Source: VRUE01 sp963807425
GTDB lineage: Bacteria > Actinomycetota > Thermoleophilia > Solirubrobacterales > 70-9
Assembly: GCA_963807425.1 (NCBI GenBank)
Contig: CAWEBZ010000001.1
Location: forward strand, 1 to 64,000
Reading direction: 5' to 3'
Length of the DNA: 64,000 bases
Part shown: piece by piece, positions 35,707-43,143 of the stretch
How the letters are laid out: every line of letters starts with the position of its first letter
Numbering within the stretch: position 1 is the first letter of the stretch
Notes under the pieces: generated by a model
What the model saw: the letters and a program-made list of their open reading frames with translations, nothing else
Told to the model about the DNA's origin: nothing
Database searches by the model: none
Position numbers and translations under genes: made by a program

Positions 35707-37074
35707 TCAAGCGTGGATTGCCCAGCCGTCGACGGCGCGGGCGGCGTCGAGGATCGCCTCGGAGATCGTCGGGTGGGGGTGGACGATCTGGGCCAGCTCC
35801 TGGTAGCCGCCCTCGAGGGCCATCGTCGCGACCAGCTCGGCGATCATGTCGCAGGCCCGGTTGCCGACGATGTGGGCGCCGAGGATCTCGCCGTATTTGG
35901 AATCGACGACCAGCTTGACGATGCCGTCGCGGTCGTCGTAGACAGTCGCTCCGCCGACTCCGCCCAGCTTCATCTTGCCGACCTTGATCTCGAGCCCCGC
36001 CTCCTTGGCGGCAGCCTCGGTGAGGCCGATGCTGGCCACCTGCGGGTGGCAGAAGGTCGCGCCGGCGACGAGGTTCTGGTCGACCGGGTGGGTCTTCTCG
36101 CCCGCCGCGTGCTCGACCGCGACCACGCCCTCCTCGGAGGCCTTGTGCGCGAGCGCCTTGGCGTTGACCAGGTCGCCGATCGCGTAGACCTTCGGGTTCG
36201 AGGTGCGCTGGTACTCGTCGACCTTGATCTTGCCGTTCTCCTCCAGCTCGACCCCCGCCTCGGAGAGTCCCAGCCCCTCGACGTCGGCGGAGCGGCCGCC
36301 GGCGATGCAGAGGTAGTCGACCTCGGCCGAGTTGTCCCCGTAGGTGAACTTGACCGACTTCTCGCCGGCCTCGACGTTCTCGACCGGCGACCCGGTGGAG
36401 ACCGTGATGTTCTGCTTCTTGAAGGCGCGCTCGACCACGCGGACAACGTCCTTGTCCTCGGCCGGGAGGATCTGGTCGAGCATCTCGATCAGGAGCACCT
36501 CGGTGCCGAAGCGTCCGTAGGCGGAGGCGATCTCGCAGCCGGAGGCACCGGCACCGACCACCGCGATCTTCTTCGGTTGCGCGGGCAGAGACCATGCGCC
36601 CCAGGTGTCGACGACGCGGCCGCCGAACTCGACTCCGGGGATCGGCAGCGCCGCTGAGCCAGTGGCCAGGACCACGGTTGCGGCCTCGTAAACCTCGTCG
36701 CCGACCTTGACGTTGCCATCGGCGGTGAGCGATCCCTCGCCCTCAATCAGCTTGACCTTGTTCTTGTCCCAGAGCATTTTCACCCCGCCGGAGAGCGACT
36801 CCGAGACCGCGGCGCGGCGCTCTCCCAGCGCCTCCCAATCGATCGAGACGTCCTTGGCGACGACGCCCAGCTCGGCGCTGTCGCGGGCCTGCTCGTAGAT
36901 CTCGGCGGTCCGCAGCACGGTCTTGGCCGGGATGCAGGCGTAGTTGAGGCAGCGCCCGCCCGGCTTGTCGCGCTCGACCACCGCGGTTTTCTTGCCCAGC
37001 TGGGCGGCGCGGATCGCGGCGACGTAGCCGCCGGGCCCCCCGCCAATGACGATCACGTCATACGAATCAGCCAC
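35707..37074 (-). CDS. lpdA: Dihydrolipoamide dehydrogenase, E3
   Basis: 455 residues. FAD-binding IVIGGGPGGYVAAIRAAQLG, redox disulfide GGRCLNYACIPAKTVL, NAD-binding VGAGASGCEIASAYGRFGTE, second FAD motif IGDLVNAKALAHKASEEGV and catalytic IVHPHPTISEAI with His and Glu. It re-oxidises dihydrolipoamide of the E2 protein encoded 3.5 kb away. Last gene of a thiE-membrane protein-lpdA run on the minus strand. Confidence 0.96.
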   Translation of the reverse strand: MADSYDVIVIGGGPGGYVAAIRAAQLGKKTAVVERDKPGGRCLNYACIPAKTVLRTAEIYEQARDSAELGVVAKDVSIDWEALGERRAAVSESLSGGVKMLWDKNKVKLIEGEGSLTADGNVKVGDEVYEAATVVLATGSAALPIPGVEFGGRVVDTWGAWSLPAQPKKIAVVGAGASGCEIASAYGRFGTEVLLIEMLDQILPAEDKDVVRVVERAFKKQNITVSTGSPVENVEAGEKSVKFTYGDNSAEVDYLCIAGGRSADVEGLGLSEAGVELEENGKIKVDEYQRTSNPKVYAIGDLVNAKALAHKASEEGVVAVEHAAGEKTHPVDQNLVAGATFCHPQVASIGLTEAAAKEAGLEIKVGKMKLGGVGGATVYDDRDGIVKLVVDSKYGEILGAHIVGNRACDMIAELVATMALEGGYQELAQIVHPHPTISEAILDAARAVDGWAIHA

Positions 37075-37107
37075 GAGCTGAGCCTATAGAACCGGGATCG
37101 CCGTTCG

Positions 37108-37608
37108 CTAATCGGGGCGGCTGGGCATCTGGATCCGGGCCATCGCCTTGACCATGAAGAAGAAGAAGGCGCCGGAGACCGCGAGCAGGGCCAGTGTGAC
37201 TGCGATTTCAGCCACTGTCGCCGCCTGCACGGCGAGGCCGTAGACGGCGCTGAAGATGAGGAAGACGAGGATCAGCTGGAAGCCGAGGACCGCCCAATAG
37301 CGCGCCCGCCACATGCCCCAGGCCATGATCCCCATCAGCAGCGCTGGCGCCAGGACTTGGGCGAGTTTCGGTTTCTCGCCGTCAACCTCGGTGCCGATCA
37401 GGTAGCCGACGATGATCGAGATCGCGATCAAGGCCGAGATCGCGGCGCCGATCGTCACCACGAGTGGCCGCTCTCCCGGCTCCAGCGGCTCCAGCGCTTC
37501 GCGTGCTTCCTGGTTGCGTTCCTCGGCTCGGGCGTAGCCCTGCTCCATCCGCTCGCGCGGGCCGGAGGAGGCCCCTCGCTGCTTGCGCTTGCGCGGGTTG
37601 GAGCTCAT
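37108..37608 (-). CDS. Small membrane protein of unknown function
   Basis: 166 residues. A basic, hydrophilic N-terminus (NPRKRKQRGASSGPRERMEQ), then four hydrophobic segments (VVTIGAAISALIAISIIVGY, VLAPALLMGIMAWGMW, VLGFQLILVFLIFSAVYGL, ALLAVSGAFFFFMVKAMA). The ATG directly follows the thiE stop (TGA-ATG) and lpdA starts 33 bases after it, so it is part of that operon. No family recognised. Confidence 0.75.
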   Translation of the reverse strand: MSSNPRKRKQRGASSGPRERMEQGYARAEERNQEAREALEPLEPGERPLVVTIGAAISALIAISIIVGYLIGTEVDGEKPKLAQVLAPALLMGIMAWGMWRARYWAVLGFQLILVFLIFSAVYGLAVQAATVAEIAVTLALLAVSGAFFFFMVKAMARIQMPSRPD

Positions 37609-38295
37609 TCATCCACCGGGAGCCACGTCGCCGATCTCGGCGAAGGCGGCACGTAGCCGTTCCGCAATCGCAGCGGGGTTCTCGGCGTCGCGGATCGCCC
37701 GAACGACGCAGAGGCGCCTTGCGCCGGCGGCAACCACGTCCGCCGCGTTTGACGGGTCGATGCCTCCGATCGCAAAGAACGGATGGGTGGCGCTGGCGGC
37801 AGCGTGCGAGATCAGCTCGAGGCCGACCGCGGGGCGTCCCTCCTTCGTCGGCGTCTCCCAGATCGGACCGACGCTGATGTAGTCCACCGGCTCGTCGGCC
37901 GCGGCGGCGATCTGCTGCTCGGAGTGGGTAGAGAGGCCGATGATCGCGTCGACGCCGAGGGCCTCGCGCGCCTCGTTCGCCGCGGTGTCTTCCTGCCCGA
38001 CGTGGACCCCGTCGGCGTCGCAGGCCCGGGCCAGGTCGGGATCGTCGTTGACGATGAAGAGGGCGCTGTAGGTGTCGCAGAGGCGACGGAAGGTGAGCGC
38101 CGCAAGCTCGATCTCGCGGCGCGGCAGCGACTTCTCCCGCAGCTGCACGATGTCGGCGCCGCCGTTCAGCGCCGCCCGCAGCAATGGCTCGGGGTCCTCG
38201 CCGTTCGGCTGCGCGTCGCAGACGAAGTAGAGCCGTGCCGTGCGCAGCCGCTCGCGGCGCAGCGGGCCTTTGGCATCGGGGAGGGCGAGGCTCAC
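37609..38295 (-). CDS. thiE: Thiamine-phosphate synthase
   Basis: About 228 residues from the GTG at 38295. TIM-barrel features: RLYFVCDAQPNGEDPEPLLR, GGADIVQLREKSLPRREIEL, FIVNDDPDLARACDADGVHV, GQEDT, GLSTHSEQQI, VDYISVGPIWETPTKEG and FFAIGGIDPSNAADVVAAGA. It joins the thiazole and pyrimidine halves to make thiamine phosphate. Diverges from the thiO-thiSG operon; the riboswitch faces the other way, and none is seen in front of thiE. Confidence 0.93.
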   Translation of the reverse strand: MSLALPDAKGPLRRERLRTARLYFVCDAQPNGEDPEPLLRAALNGGADIVQLREKSLPRREIELAALTFRRLCDTYSALFIVNDDPDLARACDADGVHVGQEDTAANEAREALGVDAIIGLSTHSEQQIAAAADEPVDYISVGPIWETPTKEGRPAVGLELISHAAASATHPFFAIGGIDPSNAADVVAAGARRLCVVRAIRDAENPAAIAERLRAAFAEIGDVAPGG

Positions 38296-38335
38296 TCCCG
38301 GATTATCGCTTGAAGGCTGCGTGGGAGGGGTAGCA

Positions 38336-38425
38336 TCGGTGATGTACGGGAGCCCGATGGGCTGAGAGGGTGGCAACGAGGCCACCGACCGTCTGGACCT
38401 GATCCGGGTAATGCCGGCGGAGGCA
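38336..38425 (+). ncRNA. TPP riboswitch (THI element)
   Basis: Contains the conserved blocks of the thiamine diphosphate aptamer: acgggagcccgatgggctgagagg near 38345 (the GGGCTGAGA segment) and gtctggacctgatccgggta near 38393, continuing to aatgccggcggaggca. The 3' end overlaps the Shine-Dalgarno sequence GGAGG (38419-38423) of thiO, so ligand binding probably blocks translation. It lies directly upstream of thiO and the ThiS-ThiG fusion. Confidence 0.93.
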
Positions 38426-38428
38426 AAG

Positions 38429-39580
38429 TTGACCGAGAGACGTGGTTATGACGCGATAGTCGTAGGGGCCGGGGCTATTGGCCTCTGTTGTGCCTGGCGC
38501 GCGGCGCGGCGCGGCGCTCGCGTCGTCGTCGTAGACCGTGCCCGCCCGCCCGCCGGCGCGACCCGCGTCGCCGCCGGAATGCTGGCCCCGATCGGCGAGC
38601 TTGCCTTCGGCGAGCCGGACCTGCTGCGGATGACCCTTGACGCTGCCGAGATGTACCCCGCCTTTATCGCCGAGTTGGAGGCCGCAAGCGGCATCGCCAC
38701 CGGCTACGTCCAGCGGGGCGCCCTGCACATCGCGCTCGACCGCGACGAGGCGGCTGAGCTGCGCCGCGTCCACGACCTGCAGCGGTCGCTTGGCCTCGGC
38801 GCCGAGTGGTTGCCGCCGCGCCGCTGCCGCGAGCTGGAGCCCGGTCTCACGCCATCCTTCAATGGTGGCGTTCACGCACCGGAAGAGGCCGCGGTCGATC
38901 CTCACCAGCTGACCGAGGCGCTATTGGCGGCTCTCGCCGCCGAGGGCGTCGAGGTCAGGACCGGGGCCGAGGTCGCCGCGGCGCTGTTCGAGGGAGAGCG
39001 GATCGTGGGGGTGCGGACCGACGGCGGCGAGGCGCTGCAGGCGAAGGCGGTGGTCGTCGCCACCGGCGCTTGGTCGGGCGAGGCGCCCTGGCTGCCGGCT
39101 CCGGCCCGTCCGCCGGTGCGGCCGGTCAAGGGCCAGATCCTCGAGTTGCGCTCCCCTGACGGCAGCGCCCCCTGTGAGCGGATCGTCGCCTCCGAGCGCG
39201 TCTATCTGGTGCCGCGCCCGGGAGGCCGGCTGATCGCCGGGGCGACGACGGAGGAGCGCGGCTTCGACTCAGCCGTCACCGCGGGCGGAGTCCACGAGCT
39301 GCTGCGCGAGGCCTATCGCCTGCTGCCCGACGTCGCCGAGATGGAGCTGGTCGAGGCAATGGCGGGTCTGCGACCGGGCACTCCGGACAACCTTCCCCTG
39401 GTCGGCCCGAGCGCCGTCGACGGCCTGATCCTCGCCAGTGGCCACTACCGCAACGGCATCCTGCTCGCGCCGCTGACCGGTGACGCCATCGCAGAGCTGC
39501 TGGACGGCGGCGAGCTACTTGAGGCAGCCGACGCGGCGAACCCGCAGCGGTTTGGCGCCGGCGCCGAGGTGGTGGGATGA
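38429..39580 (+). CDS. thiO: Glycine oxidase ThiO
   Basis: About 383 residues. The TTG at 38429 is chosen: it has GGAGG five bases upstream. The ATG at 38411 lies within the conserved riboswitch core and precedes the ribosome-binding site. FAD-binding VVGAGAIGLCCAWRAARRGA, RVAAGMLAPIGELAF, QRGALHIALDRDEAAEL and GLRPGTPDNLPLVGPS identify the DAO-family ThiO. It oxidises glycine to the imine used by thiazole synthase. The stop overlaps the next start (ATGA). Confidence 0.93.
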   Translation: MTERRGYDAIVVGAGAIGLCCAWRAARRGARVVVVDRARPPAGATRVAAGMLAPIGELAFGEPDLLRMTLDAAEMYPAFIAELEAASGIATGYVQRGALHIALDRDEAAELRRVHDLQRSLGLGAEWLPPRRCRELEPGLTPSFNGGVHAPEEAAVDPHQLTEALLAALAAEGVEVRTGAEVAAALFEGERIVGVRTDGGEALQAKAVVVATGAWSGEAPWLPAPARPPVRPVKGQILELRSPDGSAPCERIVASERVYLVPRPGGRLIAGATTEERGFDSAVTAGGVHELLREAYRLLPDVAEMELVEAMAGLRPGTPDNLPLVGPSAVDGLILASGHYRNGILLAPLTGDAIAELLDGGELLEAADAANPQRFGAGAEVVG

Positions 39581-40551
39581 GGATCGAGCTCAACGGGCGC
39601 TCCCATGAGCTACCCGACTCCTCGACCCTGGCCGATGCGGTGAAGACGTCCGGTGTAGACGGGGAGGCACGGGGGGTCGCGGTCGCTCTCGACGGTGAGG
39701 TCGTGCCGCGGGGGGACTGGCCGGCGACCCCGCTCGCCGAGGGCCACAAGGTCGAGGTGCTCGCCGCGATCCAGGGCGGTGCCGAGACCTGGGACCTGGG
39801 CGGTCGTCCGTGGAGCTCCCGCCTGATCGCTGGCACCGGCGGCTTCCGTTCGCTCGAGCAGATGGAGAGTGCCCTCGTCGCCTCAGGGGCCGAGATCGTC
39901 ACCGTGGCACTGCGCCGGATCGACCCTGACGCGAAGGGGTCGGTGCTCGACGTGCTCGACCGCCTCGGTCTCGTCGCGCTCCCCAATACCGCCGGTTGCT
40001 ACACGGCACGCGACGCCGTCCGCACTGCTCGGCTCGCCCGCGAGGCCTTCGAGACCGACTGGATCAAGCTCGAGGTGATCGGCGACGACCGCACCCTCTT
40101 CCCCGACGCGGTCGAGCTGCTCGACGCGGCCGAGACCTTGGTCGGCGAAGGCTTCACCGTCCTCCCCTACACCAACGACGACCCGATCCTCGCCCGCCGC
40201 CTCGAGGAGGCGGGCTGCGCAGCGGTGATGCCACTCGGCTCGCCGATCGGCTCCGGAGCCGGGATCCGCAACCCCTACAACGTCGCGATCATCGCCGAGC
40301 GGGCCAGCGTCCCCGTGATCCTCGACGCCGGCATTGGCACCGCGTCCGATGCGGCCCTGGCGATGGAGCTGGGCTGCGAAGCGGTGATGGTCGCCAGCTC
40401 GATCTTCGGCGCCGAGGACCCGGCCGCGATGGCGACCGCGATTCGCCGCGGCGTCGAAGCGGGCCACGCCGCCCGCCGCGCCGGCCGCATCCCCCGCCGC
40501 ACCCACGCCGAGGCATCGACCCCGGAGCAGGGTCTCCCCGAACTCTCCTGA
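39577..40551 (+). CDS. thiSG: ThiS-ThiG fusion: sulfur carrier and thiazole synthase
   Basis: 324 residues. Residues 1-68 are a ubiquitin-like ThiS domain (IELNGRSHELPDSSTLADAV to VEVLAAIQGG). ThiG follows immediately: WSSRLIAGTGGFRSLEQMES, DWIKLEVIGDDRTLFPD with the Schiff-base lysine, and VMPLGSPIGSGAGIRNPYNV. In free ThiS the terminal Gly-Gly becomes the thiocarboxylate; here it is internal (QGG followed by AETWDLGG), so cleavage or another arrangement is required. Annotated fusions of this kind exist. Overlaps thiO by 4 bases. Confidence 0.92.
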   Translation: MRIELNGRSHELPDSSTLADAVKTSGVDGEARGVAVALDGEVVPRGDWPATPLAEGHKVEVLAAIQGGAETWDLGGRPWSSRLIAGTGGFRSLEQMESALVASGAEIVTVALRRIDPDAKGSVLDVLDRLGLVALPNTAGCYTARDAVRTARLAREAFETDWIKLEVIGDDRTLFPDAVELLDAAETLVGEGFTVLPYTNDDPILARRLEEAGCAAVMPLGSPIGSGAGIRNPYNVAIIAERASVPVILDAGIGTASDAALAMELGCEAVMVASSIFGAEDPAAMATAIRRGVEAGHAARRAGRIPRRTHAEASTPEQGLPELS

Positions 40552-40604
40552 CGCTTCCCGCCCGACCGCAGATTGCTAAGCGCCCGTTTACCATGGAGCG
40601 CCTC

Positions 40605-40678
40605 GCCCCTGTAGCTCAGTTGGTTAGAGCGGCGGCCTTTTAAGCCGCGCGGCGCCGGTTCGAATCCGGTCGGGGGCA
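40605..40678 (+). tRNA. tRNA-Lys(TTT)
   Basis: 74 bases: acceptor GCCCCTG/CGGGGGC, D arm GCTC-AGTTGGTTA-GAGC, anticodon stem GCGGC/GCCGC with loop CTTTTAA (anticodon TTT), T arm GCCGG-TTCGAAT-CCGGT, discriminator A. CCA not encoded. Followed 47 bases later by a perfect hairpin. Confidence 0.96.
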
Positions 40679-40724
40679 TTCGTGAGGATGGGGTCCGGAT
40701 CTGGCGCGATAGCCGGATCAAACG

Positions 40725-40752
40725 CAAGCGGCCCGCCGAGGCGGGCCGCTTG
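40725..40752 (+). terminator. GC-rich perfect hairpin downstream of tRNA-Lys
   Basis: CAAGCGGCCCGCC (40725-40737) and GGCGGGCCGCTTG (40740-40752) are perfectly complementary with only two bases between, so the outer 12 pairs enclose a tetraloop. It follows tRNA-Lys and lacks a T-run, as is common for actinobacterial terminators. Confidence 0.6.
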
Positions 40753-40783
40753 TGAACGAGGTTGCCGCCGAACTAAGGAGCGA

Positions 40784-40880
40784 CCCTGTCTTCACGTGTT
40801 TTCATCGTAGCGCCCCGAGCGGGAGTCGAACCCGCCAACCCCGTTTCGTGAAGACAGGGCCCGCGTCCGGCGTCCGGGGC
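40784..40880 (-). other. tRNA-like element with a 13-bp inverted repeat
   Basis: On the minus strand 40880-40811 can be drawn as a degenerate tRNA: acceptor GCCCCGG/TCGGGGC, T arm GCGGG-TTCGACT-CCCGC, and an anticodon-like loop TTCACGA (anticodon CAC, valine) with a weak stem. The D arm is poor. The anticodon strand CCCTGTCTTCACG is exactly complementary to a second copy just past the 3' end (arms 40784-40796 and 40847-40859), so an alternative 13-bp hairpin would enclose the T arm. Could be a tRNA pseudogene, an attachment site remnant or a structured RNA. Confidence 0.5.
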
Positions 40881-40939
40881 GTCACCGCTTTCGCGGCTCG
40901 CTGACGGTATGCGGGCTGGACTCACGAATCTGCCCAACA

Positions 40940-41653
40940 ATGGGTAGAAAGAGTGACGTGGCAGCGGGAGCGAAACGCGATCGGGATCTTCTTTCCTCGC
41001 CCTCCGATCTGGAGGAGCAGGACGAGCAGCGACTCGAGCGGATCCAAGCGGAGGTCGATCGGGGGTTCGACCTGCTCCGCGATGTGGACGACGGGGTCAC
41101 GATCTTCGGCTCGGCGCGGGTCGGCGAGGACCATCCTTGGTATGAGCTCTGTCGTGAGACCGCCGCCTGCCTCGCGCGGGATGGCTTCACGGTGATCACC
41201 GGCGGCGGACCCGGGTTGATGGAGGCAGCCAACCGGGGTGCGGCCGACGCCGGCGGCCTCTCGGTCGGCCTCAACATCCAGCTGCCGATGGAGCAGAAGA
41301 CCAACCGCTTCGTCAATCGCGGCCTCGAGTTCCATTACTTCTTCGCCCGCAAGCTGATGTTCGTGCGCTACGCCCGGGCCTTCGTCATCTTCCCCGGCGG
41401 CTTCGGCACGCTCGACGAGCTCTTCGAGAGCCTGACCCTGATCCAGACCCAGCGGATCAAATTCTTCCCGACGATCCTCGTCGGCTCGAAGCACTGGGAA
41501 CCGCTGCTCGACTGGATCGACGAGAGCCTTGAGGACAACGGCCTCGTCTCGCCCGTCGACATGGAGCTGCTGGTTACCGCCGACACGGTCGAGGAGATCT
41601 GTGGCTACGTGGAGAAAGCGACCGAGATGCAGAAGCAGCTTCGCGCCGCTTAG
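40940..41653 (+). CDS. LOG family protein (Rossmann-fold nucleotide-binding)
   Basis: 237 residues. Has the two LOG motifs, TGGGPGLMEAANRGA and FPGGFGTLDELFESL, plus SVGLNIQLPMEQKTNRFVNR and FFARKLMFVRYARAFV. LOG proteins release nucleobases from nucleoside 5'-monophosphates; the best known make cytokinins, but bacterial cellular roles vary. The start is near a short hydrophilic leader. Its stop overlaps tail to tail with the beta-lactamase-like gene by 4 bases. Confidence 0.9.
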   Translation: MGRKSDVAAGAKRDRDLLSSPSDLEEQDEQRLERIQAEVDRGFDLLRDVDDGVTIFGSARVGEDHPWYELCRETAACLARDGFTVITGGGPGLMEAANRGAADAGGLSVGLNIQLPMEQKTNRFVNRGLEFHYFFARKLMFVRYARAFVIFPGGFGTLDELFESLTLIQTQRIKFFPTILVGSKHWEPLLDWIDESLEDNGLVSPVDMELLVTADTVEEICGYVEKATEMQKQLRAA

Positions 41654-42621
41654 CAGCCGCTAGGTGCCGCGGCATAGCGCGGTGCCTGCCCGGCAAGCCA
41701 TTGGGCCACCGCTGTCGCCATCGATTCTCCCGTCGCGAACTGTCCATCCGCGGGCAAGGCGGCAAGAGTGACCACAGCCTCCTTGTTGCCGATGTAGAGG
41801 ACACCCATTTGGCGAACGAGATAGCCACCATCGGTCCCAGGGCCCCAACCACCCTTCCAGGCCGCCGGCAGTCCGCTGGAACCGAGCCCCCAGCTATCGG
41901 AGGAGACTTCGCCCATCAAGCCGAGGACGTAGTCGCTCGATTCGGGACTGCCCACGCATCGTGCTGCCAGCGCACTCATGAACCCCTGCTGGTTCGCCAA
42001 TGACCAGTCCGTCTGGCCATACGTCGAAAATTCGCCACGCCCCTTGGTCGAGATCTGGGTGTCGGTATCGCCCGCTTCGCGCAGTACTTCGCCCACTGCG
42101 GCCGAGGCGCCGACGAGCCCTCCGTGACTGTCTTCCAGGCTCCGGAACAGCGCTGCAGCAGCTTCGTTGTCGGAGAGAGTGAGGGCAGCGCGAATCTCGC
42201 TGGCCCGGGAGGCGCCGAGTCCTCGCGGGCCACCAGCATCTTGGAGAACCCGGAGCGCGATCGGCACCTTGCTTGTTGACCAGGCGGAGCCTGACCGTAG
42301 GTTTCCAAAGTTGACGGCTTCGATCGATCCAGGCGGACCGATCGAAGCCCCTATTTGTCCGTCCAGTTCCGACGCAAGCTGATCGAAGCTGCCGGCATCA
42401 TCGATCTGGTCAACTTGCCGCTGCTCATGCGCCGCTCGTTCGTCCCTCGCCTGTTTCAGGGCTAGTCGACGGCGTTCATCCCGGAGCCGATCCAGCCTTT
42501 GGGCCAGTGCAGCTCGCTTCGCAGAGTTCGCGGTTGGTGGAGTCTCGAGGTCGTCGGCTCCTCCACAGCCAGCCATTGAGACCATGGCTGCAAGTAGCAC
42601 CAGCACCAGCCGCAGCCTCAC
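41650..42621 (-). CDS. Lipoprotein with a class A beta-lactamase-like fold
   Basis: About 323 residues from the GTG at 42621 (AGGTGG upstream). Lipobox VSMAGCGG ends the signal peptide, so the protein is membrane-anchored outside the cell. A basic helix follows (RLDRLRDERRRLALKQARDE), then serine-hydrolase motifs in the right order: STSK (SxxK, about position 42270), LSDNEAAAAL (SDN) and WKGGWG (KTG equivalent). This suggests a penicillin-recognising hydrolase, either a divergent beta-lactamase or a peptidase. No typical class A Glu166 region was identified. Confidence 0.75.
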   Translation of the reverse strand: MRLRLVLVLLAAMVSMAGCGGADDLETPPTANSAKRAALAQRLDRLRDERRRLALKQARDERAAHEQRQVDQIDDAGSFDQLASELDGQIGASIGPPGSIEAVNFGNLRSGSAWSTSKVPIALRVLQDAGGPRGLGASRASEIRAALTLSDNEAAAALFRSLEDSHGGLVGASAAVGEVLREAGDTDTQISTKGRGEFSTYGQTDWSLANQQGFMSALAARCVGSPESSDYVLGLMGEVSSDSWGLGSSGLPAAWKGGWGPGTDGGYLVRQMGVLYIGNKEAVVTLAALPADGQFATGESMATAVAQWLAGQAPRYAAAPSGC

Positions 42622-42653
42622 GGCTGTTCCACCTGTCGGTTCAATGCATGTGA

Positions 42654-43112
42654 CTAAGGGAAGAACACGGATGCGTTGTTGCCACCCGTGCATTCGTGAG
42701 GGGTGCCAGCCGTGCAGTACATCGAGTAGAGCCGTTCGGTGGCCGGACTGTACGAGACAACGGTTCCAGGGCCCACGCCAATCTCGGCGTAGTAGTCGTT
42801 CTCAACGTTTTCCGCAAAGGCGCAGGTCGTGCTAGGGCCGACTGAAAGCCCCCCACCGCAGGAGGAACTACCGCCTTCCGCCGACGAGACGGACGTGCTT
42901 CCCCGATTTGCTCCAGGCCCCTTCTTGAGAGCTTTCACCTGCTGTTCGATCCGCTCGATCTTGGCCTGCTGTTGGGCTTGGGCCGCCCCTTCGGTTCGCG
43001 CCCGGTCGAGTTCCTCCTGGCTCGCTCCAGAATCGCCGCATGCCGAGAGAGTCAACGAAAGGACGAGAAGTGTGCCGAGGGATCCCAGTGCGTGCAGTGC
43101 CGAGCGTGACAT
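42654..43112 (-). CDS. Small lipoprotein with coiled-coil segment
   Basis: 152 residues. Signal peptide with lipobox LTLSACGDS, then a coiled coil (LDRARTEGAAQAQQQAKIER) and a Ser/Gly-rich linker. A small Cys-containing domain follows (SCGGG, TTCAF, YCTAGTPHECTGG: four cysteines that could make two disulfides). Located 32 bases upstream of the beta-lactamase-like lipoprotein in the same direction, so the two may be one unit. Function unknown. Confidence 0.7.
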   Translation of the reverse strand: MSRSALHALGSLGTLLVLSLTLSACGDSGASQEELDRARTEGAAQAQQQAKIERIEQQVKALKKGPGANRGSTSVSSAEGGSSSCGGGLSVGPSTTCAFAENVENDYYAEIGVGPGTVVSYSPATERLYSMYCTAGTPHECTGGNNASVFFP

Positions 43113-43143
43113 CTTGAGCGCTCAGCTTATTCGGATTTAATGC

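Noticed and set aside
38411..38428. ATG 38411 as the thiO start
   Set aside because: It lies in the conserved TPP aptamer and precedes the only good ribosome-binding site.
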